A stretch of 64,000 nucleotides of DNA from Streptomyces rubiginosohelvolus (GTDB lineage: Bacteria; Actinomycetota; Actinomycetes; Streptomycetales; Streptomycetaceae): positions 1 to 64,000 of the forward strand of contig NZ_BMTW01000018.1 in NCBI RefSeq assembly GCF_014649875.1, given 5' to 3'. The notes beneath the pieces were generated by a model. It saw only the letters and a list, made by a program, of their open reading frames with translations, had not been told where the DNA came from and did not search any database. Shown piece after piece: positions 51,860 through 59,695 of the stretch. Each line of letters opens with the position of its first letter. The stretch's first letter is position 1. Position numbers and translations under genes: made by a program.

Positions 51860-52378
51860 GTGGCCGTCGGACCTGTGGAATACCTCGTCATCGCCTTCCC
51901 CGGCGGCCGCTTCACCGGGGCGGTCGCCCCCGCCCTCGCCGACGCCGTGTCGTCCGGCGCCGTACGCGCCGGTGACCTGGCCTTCGTCCGGCGGACCGAA
52001 GGCGGCGCGCCGGCCCCCGTGGACCTGCGGGAGCTGGACCCCGAGGGAGTGGTTCCCGCCGATACCGCCGAGGGCGGGGCGGCGGCGGTGCTGAGCGCGG
52101 AGGACCTCGACCGGCTCGACCAGGGCGTACCGGCGGGCGATGTCGTCGCGATCGTCGTCCGGGAGGACCTGTGGACCACGGAGCTCGCCCGTACGGCCCG
52201 TGAGGCGGGCGGCACGTTCGTCGCGCACGAGCGCCTCGGCGCCGACGGGGCGGGGACGGACGAGGCCGCGGGCGACGACATCATCAACCGGCTGGAGCGG
52301 CTCGCCGAACTGTGGAAGCGCGAGATCCTCACCGACGCCGAGTTCGTGGAGCAGAAGACCAGGCTTCTGTCGGACTGA
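51860..52378 (+). CDS. DUF6325-like/SHOCT-domain protein
   Basis: A 172-aa soluble protein. The N-terminal part (GPVEYLVIAFPGGRFTGAVAP and AGDLAFVRR) resembles DUF1269/DUF6325-type proteins of actinobacteria that may be membrane-associated regulators; the C-terminal 30 residues (IINRLERLAELWKREILTDAEFVEQKTRLL) are a SHOCT oligomerisation motif. GTG 51860 is chosen for GGAGAGG upstream and the start of homology-like sequence. No specific function is known. Confidence 0.8.
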   Translation: MAVGPVEYLVIAFPGGRFTGAVAPALADAVSSGAVRAGDLAFVRRTEGGAPAPVDLRELDPEGVVPADTAEGGAAAVLSAEDLDRLDQGVPAGDVVAIVVREDLWTTELARTAREAGGTFVAHERLGADGAGTDEAAGDDIINRLERLAELWKREILTDAEFVEQKTRLLSD

Positions 52379-52457
52379 CGCGTAGGACCTGACGCGTACG
52401 ACGTTGATCCTGGTATGGGGAATTCCTGGAATTCATCGGGGAAAGAGGCAGTTCATC

Positions 52458-53255
52458 GTGCAGACCGCCCGGACCGTTCCGGCCGCCACCGTCGTCAATC
52501 TGCGCGACCTGGGAGGCATCGCCCTCGGGCGTGACCGCCGGGTGCGGCAGGGCGTCCTGTTCCGCTCGGGTCAGCTGAGCGAACTCGACCCGGCACGCGA
52601 CCGCGCGGTGGCCGCACTCGGCATCCGCACCGTCGTGGACCTGCGCACCGCCGACGAGCGCCAGTGGGCCCCGGACCGGCTGCCGGACCGGGCCCGGCTC
52701 TTCGTCGCCGACGTGCTGGGCGACCACCCGGGCGTGGCGCCCGCCCGGCTGCGCTCCCTGCTCGCCGACCCGGCCGAGGCCGAGCGGGCCCTCGGGGGCG
52801 GCCGGGCCGAGGAACTCTTCGCCGAGACCTACCGCAAGATGGTCCTCTCACCGGGCGCCGCGGCCGCCTACCGGGCCTTCCTGGAGACGGCGGCCGACCC
52901 CGCCGCGCGCCCCGTGCTCTTCCACTGCACGGCGGGCAAGGACCGTACCGGCTGGGCGGCGGCCGTCCTGCTGATGATCCTGGGAGCGCCCCGTGCGACG
53001 GTGCGCTCCGATTTCCTCGCGGTCAATCCCGCCGTACGGGCGGCCTTCGCCCCGCAGGTCACGAAGTTCCTCGACGGCGGCGGCGACCCCGCCGTCGCCG
53101 CCGCGATCATCGAGGTCCGCCCCCGCTACCTCGACGTGGCGCTCGACGCGATGGACGAGCGGTGGGGCGGCCTCGACGGCTACGTACGCAACGGACTGCG
53201 TGTGCCCGACGCCGTACTGGAACGGCTGCGCGAGGGCCTGGTGGTCCGCGGCTGA
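52458..53255 (+). CDS. Tyrosine/dual-specificity protein phosphatase (PtpB-like)
   Basis: A 265-aa phosphatase of the bacterial Y_phosphatase3 (MptpB) type. The phosphate loop is HCTAGKDRTGWA (Cys-x5-Arg; Cys about residue 157). N-terminal features NLRDLGGI and LFRSGQLSEL and the VVDLRTADER segment are typical of the family. GTG 52458 has GAAAGAGG about 10 nt upstream; the longer frame to 52404 lacks a ribosome site. Target unknown. Confidence 0.92.
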   Translation: MQTARTVPAATVVNLRDLGGIALGRDRRVRQGVLFRSGQLSELDPARDRAVAALGIRTVVDLRTADERQWAPDRLPDRARLFVADVLGDHPGVAPARLRSLLADPAEAERALGGGRAEELFAETYRKMVLSPGAAAAYRAFLETAADPAARPVLFHCTAGKDRTGWAAAVLLMILGAPRATVRSDFLAVNPAVRAAFAPQVTKFLDGGGDPAVAAAIIEVRPRYLDVALDAMDERWGGLDGYVRNGLRVPDAVLERLREGLVVRG

Positions 53256-53281
53256 AGCGGACGACCGAGGCGTCGCCACGC

Positions 53282-53316
53282 GTGAAGGGGCTGGTCCGGC
53301 GGACCAGCCCCTTCAC
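53282..53316. terminator. Bidirectional terminator
   Basis: A perfect 16-bp inverted repeat (53282-53297 with 53301-53316, 3-nt loop) between convergent genes. Confidence 0.85.
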
Positions 53317-53335
53317 ACGGTCGTACGAGGCCCCG

Positions 53336-53956
53336 TCACAGGCGTACGAGGCGCTCCGTCAGATCGCGGTAGTGCTGAAGGGCGATCCGCAGATCCTCGG
53401 TCTCCGCCCCGGACTCGGCGCCGCTCCCGTCCTTCCCGGACCGCAGCCGCCGCCCGCGTTCCGCCAGGGCGGCTCCCAGGTCCGCGACGACCTCCTCGAA
53501 CGTGGCGTCGGCGTCCCGCACCGCCCGGTGCGGGTCTTCCACGAATCCGGTCACCGCCTGCTGGATCCGGGCGGCGAAGGCCTCCTGCTCGGCGGGGGCG
53601 AACAAGGGCTTGCCCAGTCCCGGGCCGTCCCCGGGCCGCCCCACGGAGTCGGAACCGGCCTCGGGGCCCGTTTCGCCGGGCGCCGTGCGCGGATCCGGGG
53701 GCCTGACGGCAGTGGGGTCCGGGGTGTGCGGGGTGCCGCCGACGGAGGTCTCCTGGGCCCCCTCGGCGTGCCCTGCGGAGCCCGGGGCCTTCGTGGGCGG
53801 CCGCACCGGATCGGTCTCCTTGCCCGTGACCGTCCTCGTGGCCGGGTCGGGCGTGCCCGGTCGCCTGACAGGCGTACCCGTGTCGATGGGCCCGGCGCCC
53901 TTCGGCAGTCCGGTGCCCGCGGCAGCGTCCGTCCCGTCGTTCGGTGTGCGCGTCAT
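53336..53956 (-). CDS. Unknown protein with disordered N-terminus, coupled to upstream membrane protein
   Basis: A 206-aa protein. Residues 1-120 are Pro/Thr/Gly-rich and probably disordered; residues 125-206 are helical (EQEAFAARIQQAVTGFVEDP, ATFEEVVADLGAALAERGRR). The same helical theme appears in the upstream gene product. The start overlaps the upstream stop by 4 nt (ATGA). I do not recognise a named family. Confidence 0.7.
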   Translation of the reverse strand: MTRTPNDGTDAAAGTGLPKGAGPIDTGTPVRRPGTPDPATRTVTGKETDPVRPPTKAPGSAGHAEGAQETSVGGTPHTPDPTAVRPPDPRTAPGETGPEAGSDSVGRPGDGPGLGKPLFAPAEQEAFAARIQQAVTGFVEDPHRAVRDADATFEEVVADLGAALAERGRRLRSGKDGSGAESGAETEDLRIALQHYRDLTERLVRL

Positions 53957-54534
53957 GACGTACTCCGTCCCTTCACCAGATTCCGGTTGTTGTGTTCACG
54001 CCCCGACGCGCCGCCCGCGAGCAGGGCGTCGAAGAGCTTGCGGGCCTCGATGAGGGCCTCGCGCCTGTCCTCGGTGTTCGCGTCCCCGTTCCGAGCGGTG
54101 TGCACCCGGCGGTATCCGTCTACATGGGCGGCGTGGTGCACGGAGATGGCGTCCGTACGGTCCTCGAAGTTCTCGCCGTCCGGAAAACCACGCTCGCGCG
54201 ACAGATCGGCCAGCAGCGCGTCGGCCTCGGTGAGGGAGCGCTCCGGCGACTCGACGAACAGTTCCTGGGCGCCCGCCCAGCGGGCTGCGTAGCGCGCGCG
54301 GGCCTCCTCGGTCAGCGGGCGCTCCTCGATGGCCCCGTGCCGCTTCACCCGGTCGTCGAGCTCCCGCTCGGCCGCCTCGGTGTCGCCGCCGTGCCGGGCG
54401 ACCACCCGGTCGTACTCCGGCCCGAAGCGGCCGCGCAGACTCCGGCCGCCGCCGGCGAGGCGCCCACGGAGCAGGAAGAACGCGGCGATGGCCGCCACGG
54501 CGACCACGGCGATGATGATGATCGCTGTCGTCAC
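53953..54534 (-). CDS. Membrane-anchored helical protein of unknown function
   Basis: A 193-aa protein with one N-terminal transmembrane helix (about residues 4-24, IIIIAVVAVAAIAAFFLL) and a cytoplasmic helical domain: FGPEYDRVVARHGGD, then a repeat-like AQELFVESPERSLTEADALL segment resembling the helical part of the coupled downstream protein. Similar secreted/membrane pairs occur in many actinobacteria without known function. GTG 54534 has GGTGGGGGCGG upstream; GTG 54549 is an alternative adding five residues. Confidence 0.72.
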   Translation of the reverse strand: MTTAIIIIAVVAVAAIAAFFLLRGRLAGGGRSLRGRFGPEYDRVVARHGGDTEAAERELDDRVKRHGAIEERPLTEEARARYAARWAGAQELFVESPERSLTEADALLADLSRERGFPDGENFEDRTDAISVHHAAHVDGYRRVHTARNGDANTEDRREALIEARKLFDALLAGGASGREHNNRNLVKGRSTS

Positions 54535-54753
54535 GGCTACCGCCCCCACCGTTCATCGCCCGGTACGTAGCTCTGCTGTCGCACAGTGGTCAACCCCTCT
54601 CGGTCCGGGCCCGGCGGCAATCGCCGGACGGCGTGCTGGAGTCCGTGTACCCCCGGATTTCCGTTCGAGGCAGCCGTCCGCGATGGAAGGCTGCGCGCGA
54701 GGCCCTGTGTAGGGTGAAAACGTCGGGTCGACGGCAGGTCGGAGGGACACGCG

Positions 54754-55158
54754 ATGACGGAGCGCAAACCACCGGGGGTCAGTTTCGAGTCCTGGGTCGA
54801 CCGGCAGATCCACGAGGCGCAGGAGCGCGGCGACTTCTCCCGGCTCCCGGGTTTCGGCAAACCGATCGCCGGCCTGGAACGCCCGTACGACGAGGCCTGG
54901 TGGATCAAGCAGAAGATGCAGCGGGAGGGCGTGTCGATGCTGCCGCCCGCGCTGGCCCTGCGCAAAGAGGTGGAGGACGTCCCCGCCGCGGTGGCCGCGG
55001 CCCGCACCGAGTCCGCTGTGCGGCGCATCCTGACCGAGGTGAACGAGAAGATCGAGCGGGCCGTCAGGATGCCCCCCGAGGGCCCGCCGCTGCACCTCAA
55101 GCCGTTCGACGTCGAGGCGACCGTCCGTCGCTGGCGCGAGGAGCACCGCCCCGCCTGA
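54754..55158 (+). CDS. DUF1992 (DnaJ homologue subfamily C member 28-like conserved domain) protein
   Basis: A 134-aa soluble protein made up of a single DUF1992 domain: FESWVDRQIHEAQERGDF, LPGFGKPI and EAWWIKQKMQREGV are its conserved blocks. The domain occurs in DNAJC28 and in stand-alone bacterial proteins; its function is not established. GGAGGG lies upstream of the ATG. Confidence 0.88.
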   Translation: MTERKPPGVSFESWVDRQIHEAQERGDFSRLPGFGKPIAGLERPYDEAWWIKQKMQREGVSMLPPALALRKEVEDVPAAVAAARTESAVRRILTEVNEKIERAVRMPPEGPPLHLKPFDVEATVRRWREEHRPA

Positions 55159-55195
55159 GACCCGCCGCCGCGGGGCGGTGCCCGATAATCGACGT

Positions 55196-55693
55196 ATGGA
55201 ACCGGGCAGTGCAGGACGACGACGCGGGGGCGCCCCACGGCGTGCCGACGTGATGATCCGCCGGGCCGTGGCGCGCGACGCCGCCCGACTGACCCGACTG
55301 GTCCGCACATCACGCGCCTACGAGGGCCCGTACGCCCCGATGGTCGCGGGCTACCGGGTCGGACCGGACTACATCGAGGTGCACCGGGTCTTCGTCGCCG
55401 CGGACGACGCCACGGGCCAGGTCCTCGGCTTCTACGCGCTGCTCCTCGACCCGCCCGAACTGGACCTGATGTTCGTCGCCGACGCCGCCCAGGGGCTCGG
55501 CATCGGCCGACTGCTCGCCGCGCATCTGCGCGAGGAGGCCCGAAGCGCCGGGCTCACAGGCGTCCGGATCGTCTCCCACCCGCCCGCCGAGGGCTTCTAC
55601 CGGAGCATCGGCGCCGAACCCGTCGGTACGGTCCGGGCTCGCCCGCCGGCGGTGATGTGGGACCGCCCCGCACTCCTGCTCCGGACCGGCTGA
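55196..55693 (+). CDS. GNAT-family N-acetyltransferase
   Basis: A 165-aa acetyltransferase. The acetyl-CoA-binding loop AQGLGIGRLLAAHL (Q/R-x-x-G-x-G/A type) lies at about residues 96-109, preceded by the DLMFVADA strand and followed by FYRSIGAEPVG. Substrate unknown. The start is uncertain: ATG 55196 is used, but GTG 55178 upstream and ATG 55253 (MIRRAV, at the domain boundary) are possible and none has a clear RBS. Confidence 0.83.
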   Translation: MEPGSAGRRRGGAPRRADVMIRRAVARDAARLTRLVRTSRAYEGPYAPMVAGYRVGPDYIEVHRVFVAADDATGQVLGFYALLLDPPELDLMFVADAAQGLGIGRLLAAHLREEARSAGLTGVRIVSHPPAEGFYRSIGAEPVGTVRARPPAVMWDRPALLLRTG

Positions 55694-55730
55694 GGCCCCC
55701 GGCCCGGGACTTCACTTCTCCTGGTGCCGG

Positions 55731-56111
55731 TCAGCCGCCGTACGGGCGGGTGATCAGCTCCAGCCAATGACCGCCGGGATCGGGGAAGTACACACCCCGC
55801 CCGCCGTCGTTGCGGTTGATCTCGCCGGGGTGCTTCCGATGGGGATCGGCGTAGAACTCGATTCCCAGCGCCTGGATCTTCGCGAACGCGGAGTCGAACT
55901 CCGCCTCCGAAATGAGGAAGGCGTAGTGCTGCGGGGTGATCGAAGCGGCGGGAATCGTCGCGAAATCCAGCGTGACGCTGTTCGCGAGAACGACCGGAAT
56001 GAACGGACCCCACTCCTCGCCGACCGTCAGATCCAGCAGATCCGCGAAGAATTCGGCGGACTCGCGGTTGTCCTTGCAGTGGACGATGGTGTGGTTCAAC
56101 TCGACTGACAC
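55731..56111 (-). CDS. VOC (glyoxalase/bleomycin-resistance) family protein
   Basis: A 126-aa single VOC domain. It begins MSVELNHTIVHCKDN with a metal-site-like His and ends YFPDPGGHWLELITRPY with GHxLEL, the C-terminal metal-ligand Glu motif. The middle QHYAFLISEAEFDSAF is the usual domain-swap strand. Probable metal-dependent enzyme; substrate unknown. Confidence 0.88.
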   Translation of the reverse strand: MSVELNHTIVHCKDNRESAEFFADLLDLTVGEEWGPFIPVVLANSVTLDFATIPAASITPQHYAFLISEAEFDSAFAKIQALGIEFYADPHRKHPGEINRNDGGRGVYFPDPGGHWLELITRPYGG

Positions 56112-56195
56112 GGTGGAATGCCTCCAACGGGCATCTCACGGGCTACCTCCACGCCTCACCCGGCCGGTGACCGACGCGCGATGCCCTGCGGCGAT

Positions 56196-56287
56196 CTTAG
56201 ACGCGCCGCACAGCCGGGTCGAGCGCGTTCGGGAATGGCCCCGCGTCGCCGGGGCATCTGTAGTCCCGAATCGAACGTCTGTCTAAG
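56196..56287. repeat. Nested inverted repeats in a divergent promoter region
   Basis: Three nested arms: CTTAGAC (56196) with GTCTAAG (56281); TTCGGGA (56228) with TCCCGAA (56264); GCCCCG (56238) with CGGGGC (56250). They could form one extended structure or serve as operator half-sites between the VOC gene and the DUF6328-type gene. Confidence 0.5.
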
Positions 56288-56320
56288 CGCCCCGGTCGGG
56301 TCGAGACGAGGAGAACAACG

Positions 56321-56845
56321 ATGACGGAGACCCATGGCAGAGGCCGGGAGGAGACCCAGGAGGAGCGGGCGGACCGGCAGTGGTCCGAACTCCTCCAGGA
56401 ACTGCGCGTCGCGCAGACCGGGGTGCAGATCCTCTTCGGCTTCATGCTCGCGGTGGTCTTCCAGGAGCGGTTCGCGGACCTGGCGGACGTCGACCGGAAC
56501 ATCTATGTGGTGACCGTGATGCTGGGCGCGGCGACCGCGGCGACGCTCATCGGCCCCGTTTCGTACCACCGGCTCCTCACGGGCCGCCGGATGAAGCCCC
56601 AGACGGTGATCTGGGCCTCGCGCATGACCGTTCTCGGCCTGGTCCTGCTGTTCTGCACCATGTGCTCGACGCTGCTGCTGATCATGCGCGTCGCCCTGCA
56701 CAACCAGCTGGCCCTCTGGCTGGTCGGCGGGATGGCGCTGTGGTTCCTGCTCTGCTGGTTCGGCTTTCCGCTGTGGGCCGTCGCCAAGGGGCGCTCCGGT
56801 CCGCGCGTGGGCGACACGTCCGACCGGGGGAGCGACCCGGCCTGA
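56321..56845 (+). CDS. DUF6328-like four-helix membrane protein
   Basis: A 174-aa protein with a charged N-terminus and four hydrophobic helices (about residues 33-52, 62-84, 104-126, 132-155). The conserved start of the helical part, LLQELRVAQTGVQILFGFML, is typical of a small actinobacterial membrane family (DUF6328 as I recall). The function is unknown. It converges on a VOC gene with 7 bp between stops. Confidence 0.85.
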   Translation: MTETHGRGREETQEERADRQWSELLQELRVAQTGVQILFGFMLAVVFQERFADLADVDRNIYVVTVMLGAATAATLIGPVSYHRLLTGRRMKPQTVIWASRMTVLGLVLLFCTMCSTLLLIMRVALHNQLALWLVGGMALWFLLCWFGFPLWAVAKGRSGPRVGDTSDRGSDPA

Positions 56846-56852
56846 GGGCCGG

Positions 56853-57665
56853 TCAGGCGGGGCTGCGCACATCGGTCACCGCGAACAGGGCGCCGTCCGG
56901 ATCGCGCAGCGTGACCTCGGTGCCTTCGAAACCGGTGCGGTCCTCGACGAGGGTGCCGCCGTGCCGCTCGGCCGCGGCGACCGTCTCCGCGAGGTCCGCC
57001 ACCGGGAACTGGACCTGCCAGTGCGGCCGCACCAGCGGGTCGACCGCGGACTCCACGGCACCTGAGCTGATCCGGGCCAGCGGATGGCCCCCGCACCGCA
57101 CGATGACCTCCTCGCCCTCGTACGCGACATCGCAGCCCCCCGGCCGCCCGCTCGCCCAGTCGAGCACCTCGCCGTAGAAGATCGCCGCGTCGAAGGCGTT
57201 CCGGGTCCGCAGCCGCAGCCAGGCGTGCGCGTGGTCGGCCGGGGCCGGCGGCGACGTGGAGGGCTCGGTGCGCTCCCACAGGCCGAAGGCCGCCCCGTCC
57301 CGGTCCGAGGCCAGTACCCCGCGCCCCTTGCCGAGCGTCAGCGGGCCCACCGCGACCGTCCCGCTGCGCTCGCGGATCCGGGCTGCGGCCACGTTCGCGT
57401 CCTCGACCGAGAAGTACGGCGTCCAGGCCACCGCGACCTGGAACGCCGAGGAGACGACGAAGAGGCCGGCCACCGGGACCTGACCGCGGTAGGCGACCGA
57501 GAAGTCGGACCCGAGCCGCCCGGGGCGGAACGACCAGCCCAGCACCTGGGAGTAGAACCGCTCGGCGGTCTCCCGGTGCCGCGTCATGAGGGTGACCCAG
57601 CACGGTGCGGCCGGCCCCGTCAGGGGCGCTGCCGAGGAGGCCGTACGGGGATCGCTTCCGGTCAT
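56853..57665 (-). CDS. Two-domain VOC family protein
   Basis: A 270-aa protein with two tandem VOC domains (about 20-135 and 145-270). Each has the pattern ETAERFYSQVLGW / DAAIFYGEVLDWASG and ends with an RDPDG- or RDxxG-like turn (TLRDPDGALFAV). Similar two-domain proteins in Streptomyces are usually named glyoxalase/hydroxylase, without known substrate. Confidence 0.88.
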   Translation of the reverse strand: MTGSDPRTASSAAPLTGPAAPCWVTLMTRHRETAERFYSQVLGWSFRPGRLGSDFSVAYRGQVPVAGLFVVSSAFQVAVAWTPYFSVEDANVAAARIRERSGTVAVGPLTLGKGRGVLASDRDGAAFGLWERTEPSTSPPAPADHAHAWLRLRTRNAFDAAIFYGEVLDWASGRPGGCDVAYEGEEVIVRCGGHPLARISSGAVESAVDPLVRPHWQVQFPVADLAETVAAAERHGGTLVEDRTGFEGTEVTLRDPDGALFAVTDVRSPA

Positions 57666-57738
57666 GGTCCACTGCCTTCGTCGGGGAGCGGCGTCCTGCC
57701 CGGCCGCTGCGGTCCAGCAACCAGCCTTGACCGGCCCG

Positions 57739-57774
57739 CCCGGTCCCGCAACGCGGGCCGCGCGCCGGACCGGG
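57739..57774 (-). terminator. Hairpin directly after the CDF-domain gene
   Basis: CCCGGTCC pairs with GGACCGGG around a GC-rich loop; the arm ends 1 nt from the stop codon at 57775. Confidence 0.55.
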
Positions 57775-58119
57775 TCACAGCCCGGCGCGCGGCGGGGCGT
57801 TCGTGACGTCGAGGAAGACCTGGTCGGCCTGCGGCCACCGGCCGGCCATCGCCTCGCGGATGCGCATCGAGACCTCCTCGATGCGCTCGCTGTCGATACC
57901 GGGGGCGAGGTCGATACGGGCGGCCACCAGGACCGAGTCCATGCCGAGGCGCATCGTGAGCAGCTCGGCGACGTTGTCGATCTCGCTCTGGCGCATCAGG
58001 GATCCCACCAGTTCGCGGCGCAACTCCGGATCGACGGCCTCGCCGATCAGCTGGTCGCGGGCGTCCCGTCCGAGCCGGAAGGCCAGACGAGTACGTCGGT
58101 CGGCGGCCGAGCCGGCCAT
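57775..58119 (-). CDS. Stand-alone C-terminal (cytoplasmic) domain of a cation diffusion facilitator, lacking the membrane domain
   Basis: A 114-aa protein matching the cytoplasmic dimerisation tail of CDF metal exporters: LGRDARDQLIGEAVDPELRR, VAELLTMRLGMDSVLVAA, DLAPGIDSERIEEVSMRI and DQVFLDVT. The six-helix transmembrane part that precedes this tail in complete transporters is absent; no trace of it lies upstream. It still has a strong AGGAGG 5 nt before the ATG at 58119 and a hairpin after the stop, so it may be a functional stand-alone domain and not just debris. Confidence 0.78.
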   Translation of the reverse strand: MAGSAADRRTRLAFRLGRDARDQLIGEAVDPELRRELVGSLMRQSEIDNVAELLTMRLGMDSVLVAARIDLAPGIDSERIEEVSMRIREAMAGRWPQADQVFLDVTNAPPRAGL

Positions 58120-58181
58120 CACAACCTCCTGGACCTCCTGGACATGGGGGGCAGGTGTGACGCCCCCGGGGGGACGGGCGG

Positions 58182-58523
58182 TCAGCTGCGGGGCTGCTCC
58201 TCGTCGGGCGGCATCGGGTGGTTGCCGTGGTCCTTCAGCTCGTACGGCGACAGGGCGTGGCCGTCCTCGGGGAAGCGGTCGGAGGAATGCGGGTCGGTCT
58301 GCTCGATGTGTGTGCGCCGCTCGGGCTTCGTCGGCTGCTCATGGGGCTGGGGCGGCGGCGGCTCGGCGTCGTGCTTGCGCTTGCTGAGGAGGAATCCACC
58401 GATCAGCAGGGCCACGACGGCCAGCGCCACGACGCCCATGAAGATCCCCAGAGCCCCCGTGCCGTCCGCGAGCGGGATCTCGGCGGGCGCATCGGCCGCA
58501 TTGACTGCCTTCAGAACATCCAT
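58182..58523 (-). CDS. DUF6479-like single-pass membrane protein
   Basis: A 113-aa protein with a short extracellular N-terminus, one transmembrane helix (about residues 25-47, GIFMGVVALAVVALLIGGFLL) and a hydrophilic cytoplasmic tail rich in Pro, His and charged residues. Layout and length fit the Streptomyces DUF6479 group. Function unknown. It lies upstream of the CDF-domain gene, 62 bp apart, same strand. Confidence 0.75.
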   Translation of the reverse strand: MDVLKAVNAADAPAEIPLADGTGALGIFMGVVALAVVALLIGGFLLSKRKHDAEPPPPQPHEQPTKPERRTHIEQTDPHSSDRFPEDGHALSPYELKDHGNHPMPPDEEQPRS

Positions 58524-58677
58524 GTCATCGGCATACCCCGAGAGAAGGGCATCAGTCAGCTATTCACAGCAATTCATGTTTTATGGGTATCTCAGGGGAA
58601 ACGGGTTTCACCACCGTGCGTCAGGACACCCCTCCTGCCCGCACTCCGGAAGTTCAGGCATCTCGGAAGGAACCACG

Positions 58678-59067
58678 GTGAACAGCACTCCCGAGCAGAG
58701 CGGCGAGGATCACCCGGCGGGCCGGGAGGTGGTGGTCTCGCTCAGCCGCTGCGACACCGAGGACGCCCGGACCGTGTTCGACGTGCTCGCCACCGGCTTC
58801 GCCTCCGACCACCCGATGGGCGAGACCCCCGAGCAGACCTCCGGCCCCCGCCCGACCGTCTGGGTCACCACCGTCGACGTGTCCGAACCGAAGGCCGACG
58901 CCACCCCCGCCCGCCTCACGGCGCCGGTCACGGTGGACGCCCAGGGCGGCTACTGGGCCGTCGACCGGCTGCGTACGCATCTCACCGGGGCCTTCGCGGT
59001 GAGCGTCGTCGGCACGGCCGCCGGGGACCAGGAGCAGGAGGTCCGGCTGCGGCTGCAGAGCCGCTGA
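58678..59067 (+). CDS. Small protein of unknown function
   Basis: A 129-aa soluble protein starting MNSTPEQSGEDHPAGREVVV. It has no cysteine motif beyond a single Cys, no membrane segment and no signal. The central segment TVFDVLATGFASDHP and the repeated TV-V strands suggest a small alpha/beta domain. GTG 58678 is chosen because GGAAGGA lies 6 nt upstream. No family recognised. It precedes the molybdenum hydroxylase genes by 67 bp and might be transcribed with them. Confidence 0.7.
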   Translation: MNSTPEQSGEDHPAGREVVVSLSRCDTEDARTVFDVLATGFASDHPMGETPEQTSGPRPTVWVTTVDVSEPKADATPARLTAPVTVDAQGGYWAVDRLRTHLTGAFAVSVVGTAAGDQEQEVRLRLQSR

Positions 59068-59134
59068 CCGGCCGGACGACACCCGAGCACGACCGGGGCG
59101 GGACCTGCCCCGCGGCGAAGTGAAAGGCGCGCGC

Positions 59135-59695
59135 ATGGATTCCCTCGCTCTCGGAGCGGACCTCGAACCCGAACCGGTCGTGGACGAACACTCCACCGTG
59201 ACCCTGTTCGTCAACGGCGAGGAGACGACGCTGACCGTCGACCACCGCGCCACGGTCCTGGAGACGCTCCGGGAGCGCTTCGGCCTCACCGGGGCGAAGA
59301 AGGGCTGCGACCACGGCCAGTGCGGGGCCTGCACGGTCCTTGTCGACGGGCGGCGGATCAACAGCTGCCTGCTGCTCGCCGTCACCCAGGACGGCGCCAC
59401 GGTCACCACGGTGGAAGGGCTCGCCGACGGCGAGAGCCTCCACCCGGTGCAGCAGGCGTTCGTCGAGCGGGACGCCCTCCAGTGCGGCTTCTGCACCCCG
59501 GGCCAGATCTGCTCGGCCGTGGGCATGCTCCGCGAGGCCGCCGACGGGCACCCCTCGCACGTCACCCCGCCGGATACCGAGACCGGGCCGGTCGCACTCG
59601 ACGCCGACGAGATCCGTGAACGCATGAGCGGCAACCTGTGCCGGTGCGGGGCCTACCCCCGCATCGTCGAAGCCATCGAGGACGTGATCGAGTGA
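59135..59695 (+). CDS. Molybdenum hydroxylase [2Fe-2S] subunit (PaoA/YagT-like)
   Basis: A 186-aa iron-sulfur subunit of a xanthine-dehydrogenase-family enzyme. The plant-type cluster motif KGCDHGQCGACTVLVDG with a further Cys (INSCL) is in the N-terminal half; the second cluster motif CGFCTPGQ...CRCGAYPRI is in the C-terminal half. There is no twin-arginine signal, so it is probably cytoplasmic, unlike E. coli PaoA. The stop overlaps the next start (GTGA). Confidence 0.94.
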   Translation: MDSLALGADLEPEPVVDEHSTVTLFVNGEETTLTVDHRATVLETLRERFGLTGAKKGCDHGQCGACTVLVDGRRINSCLLLAVTQDGATVTTVEGLADGESLHPVQQAFVERDALQCGFCTPGQICSAVGMLREAADGHPSHVTPPDTETGPVALDADEIRERMSGNLCRCGAYPRIVEAIEDVIE

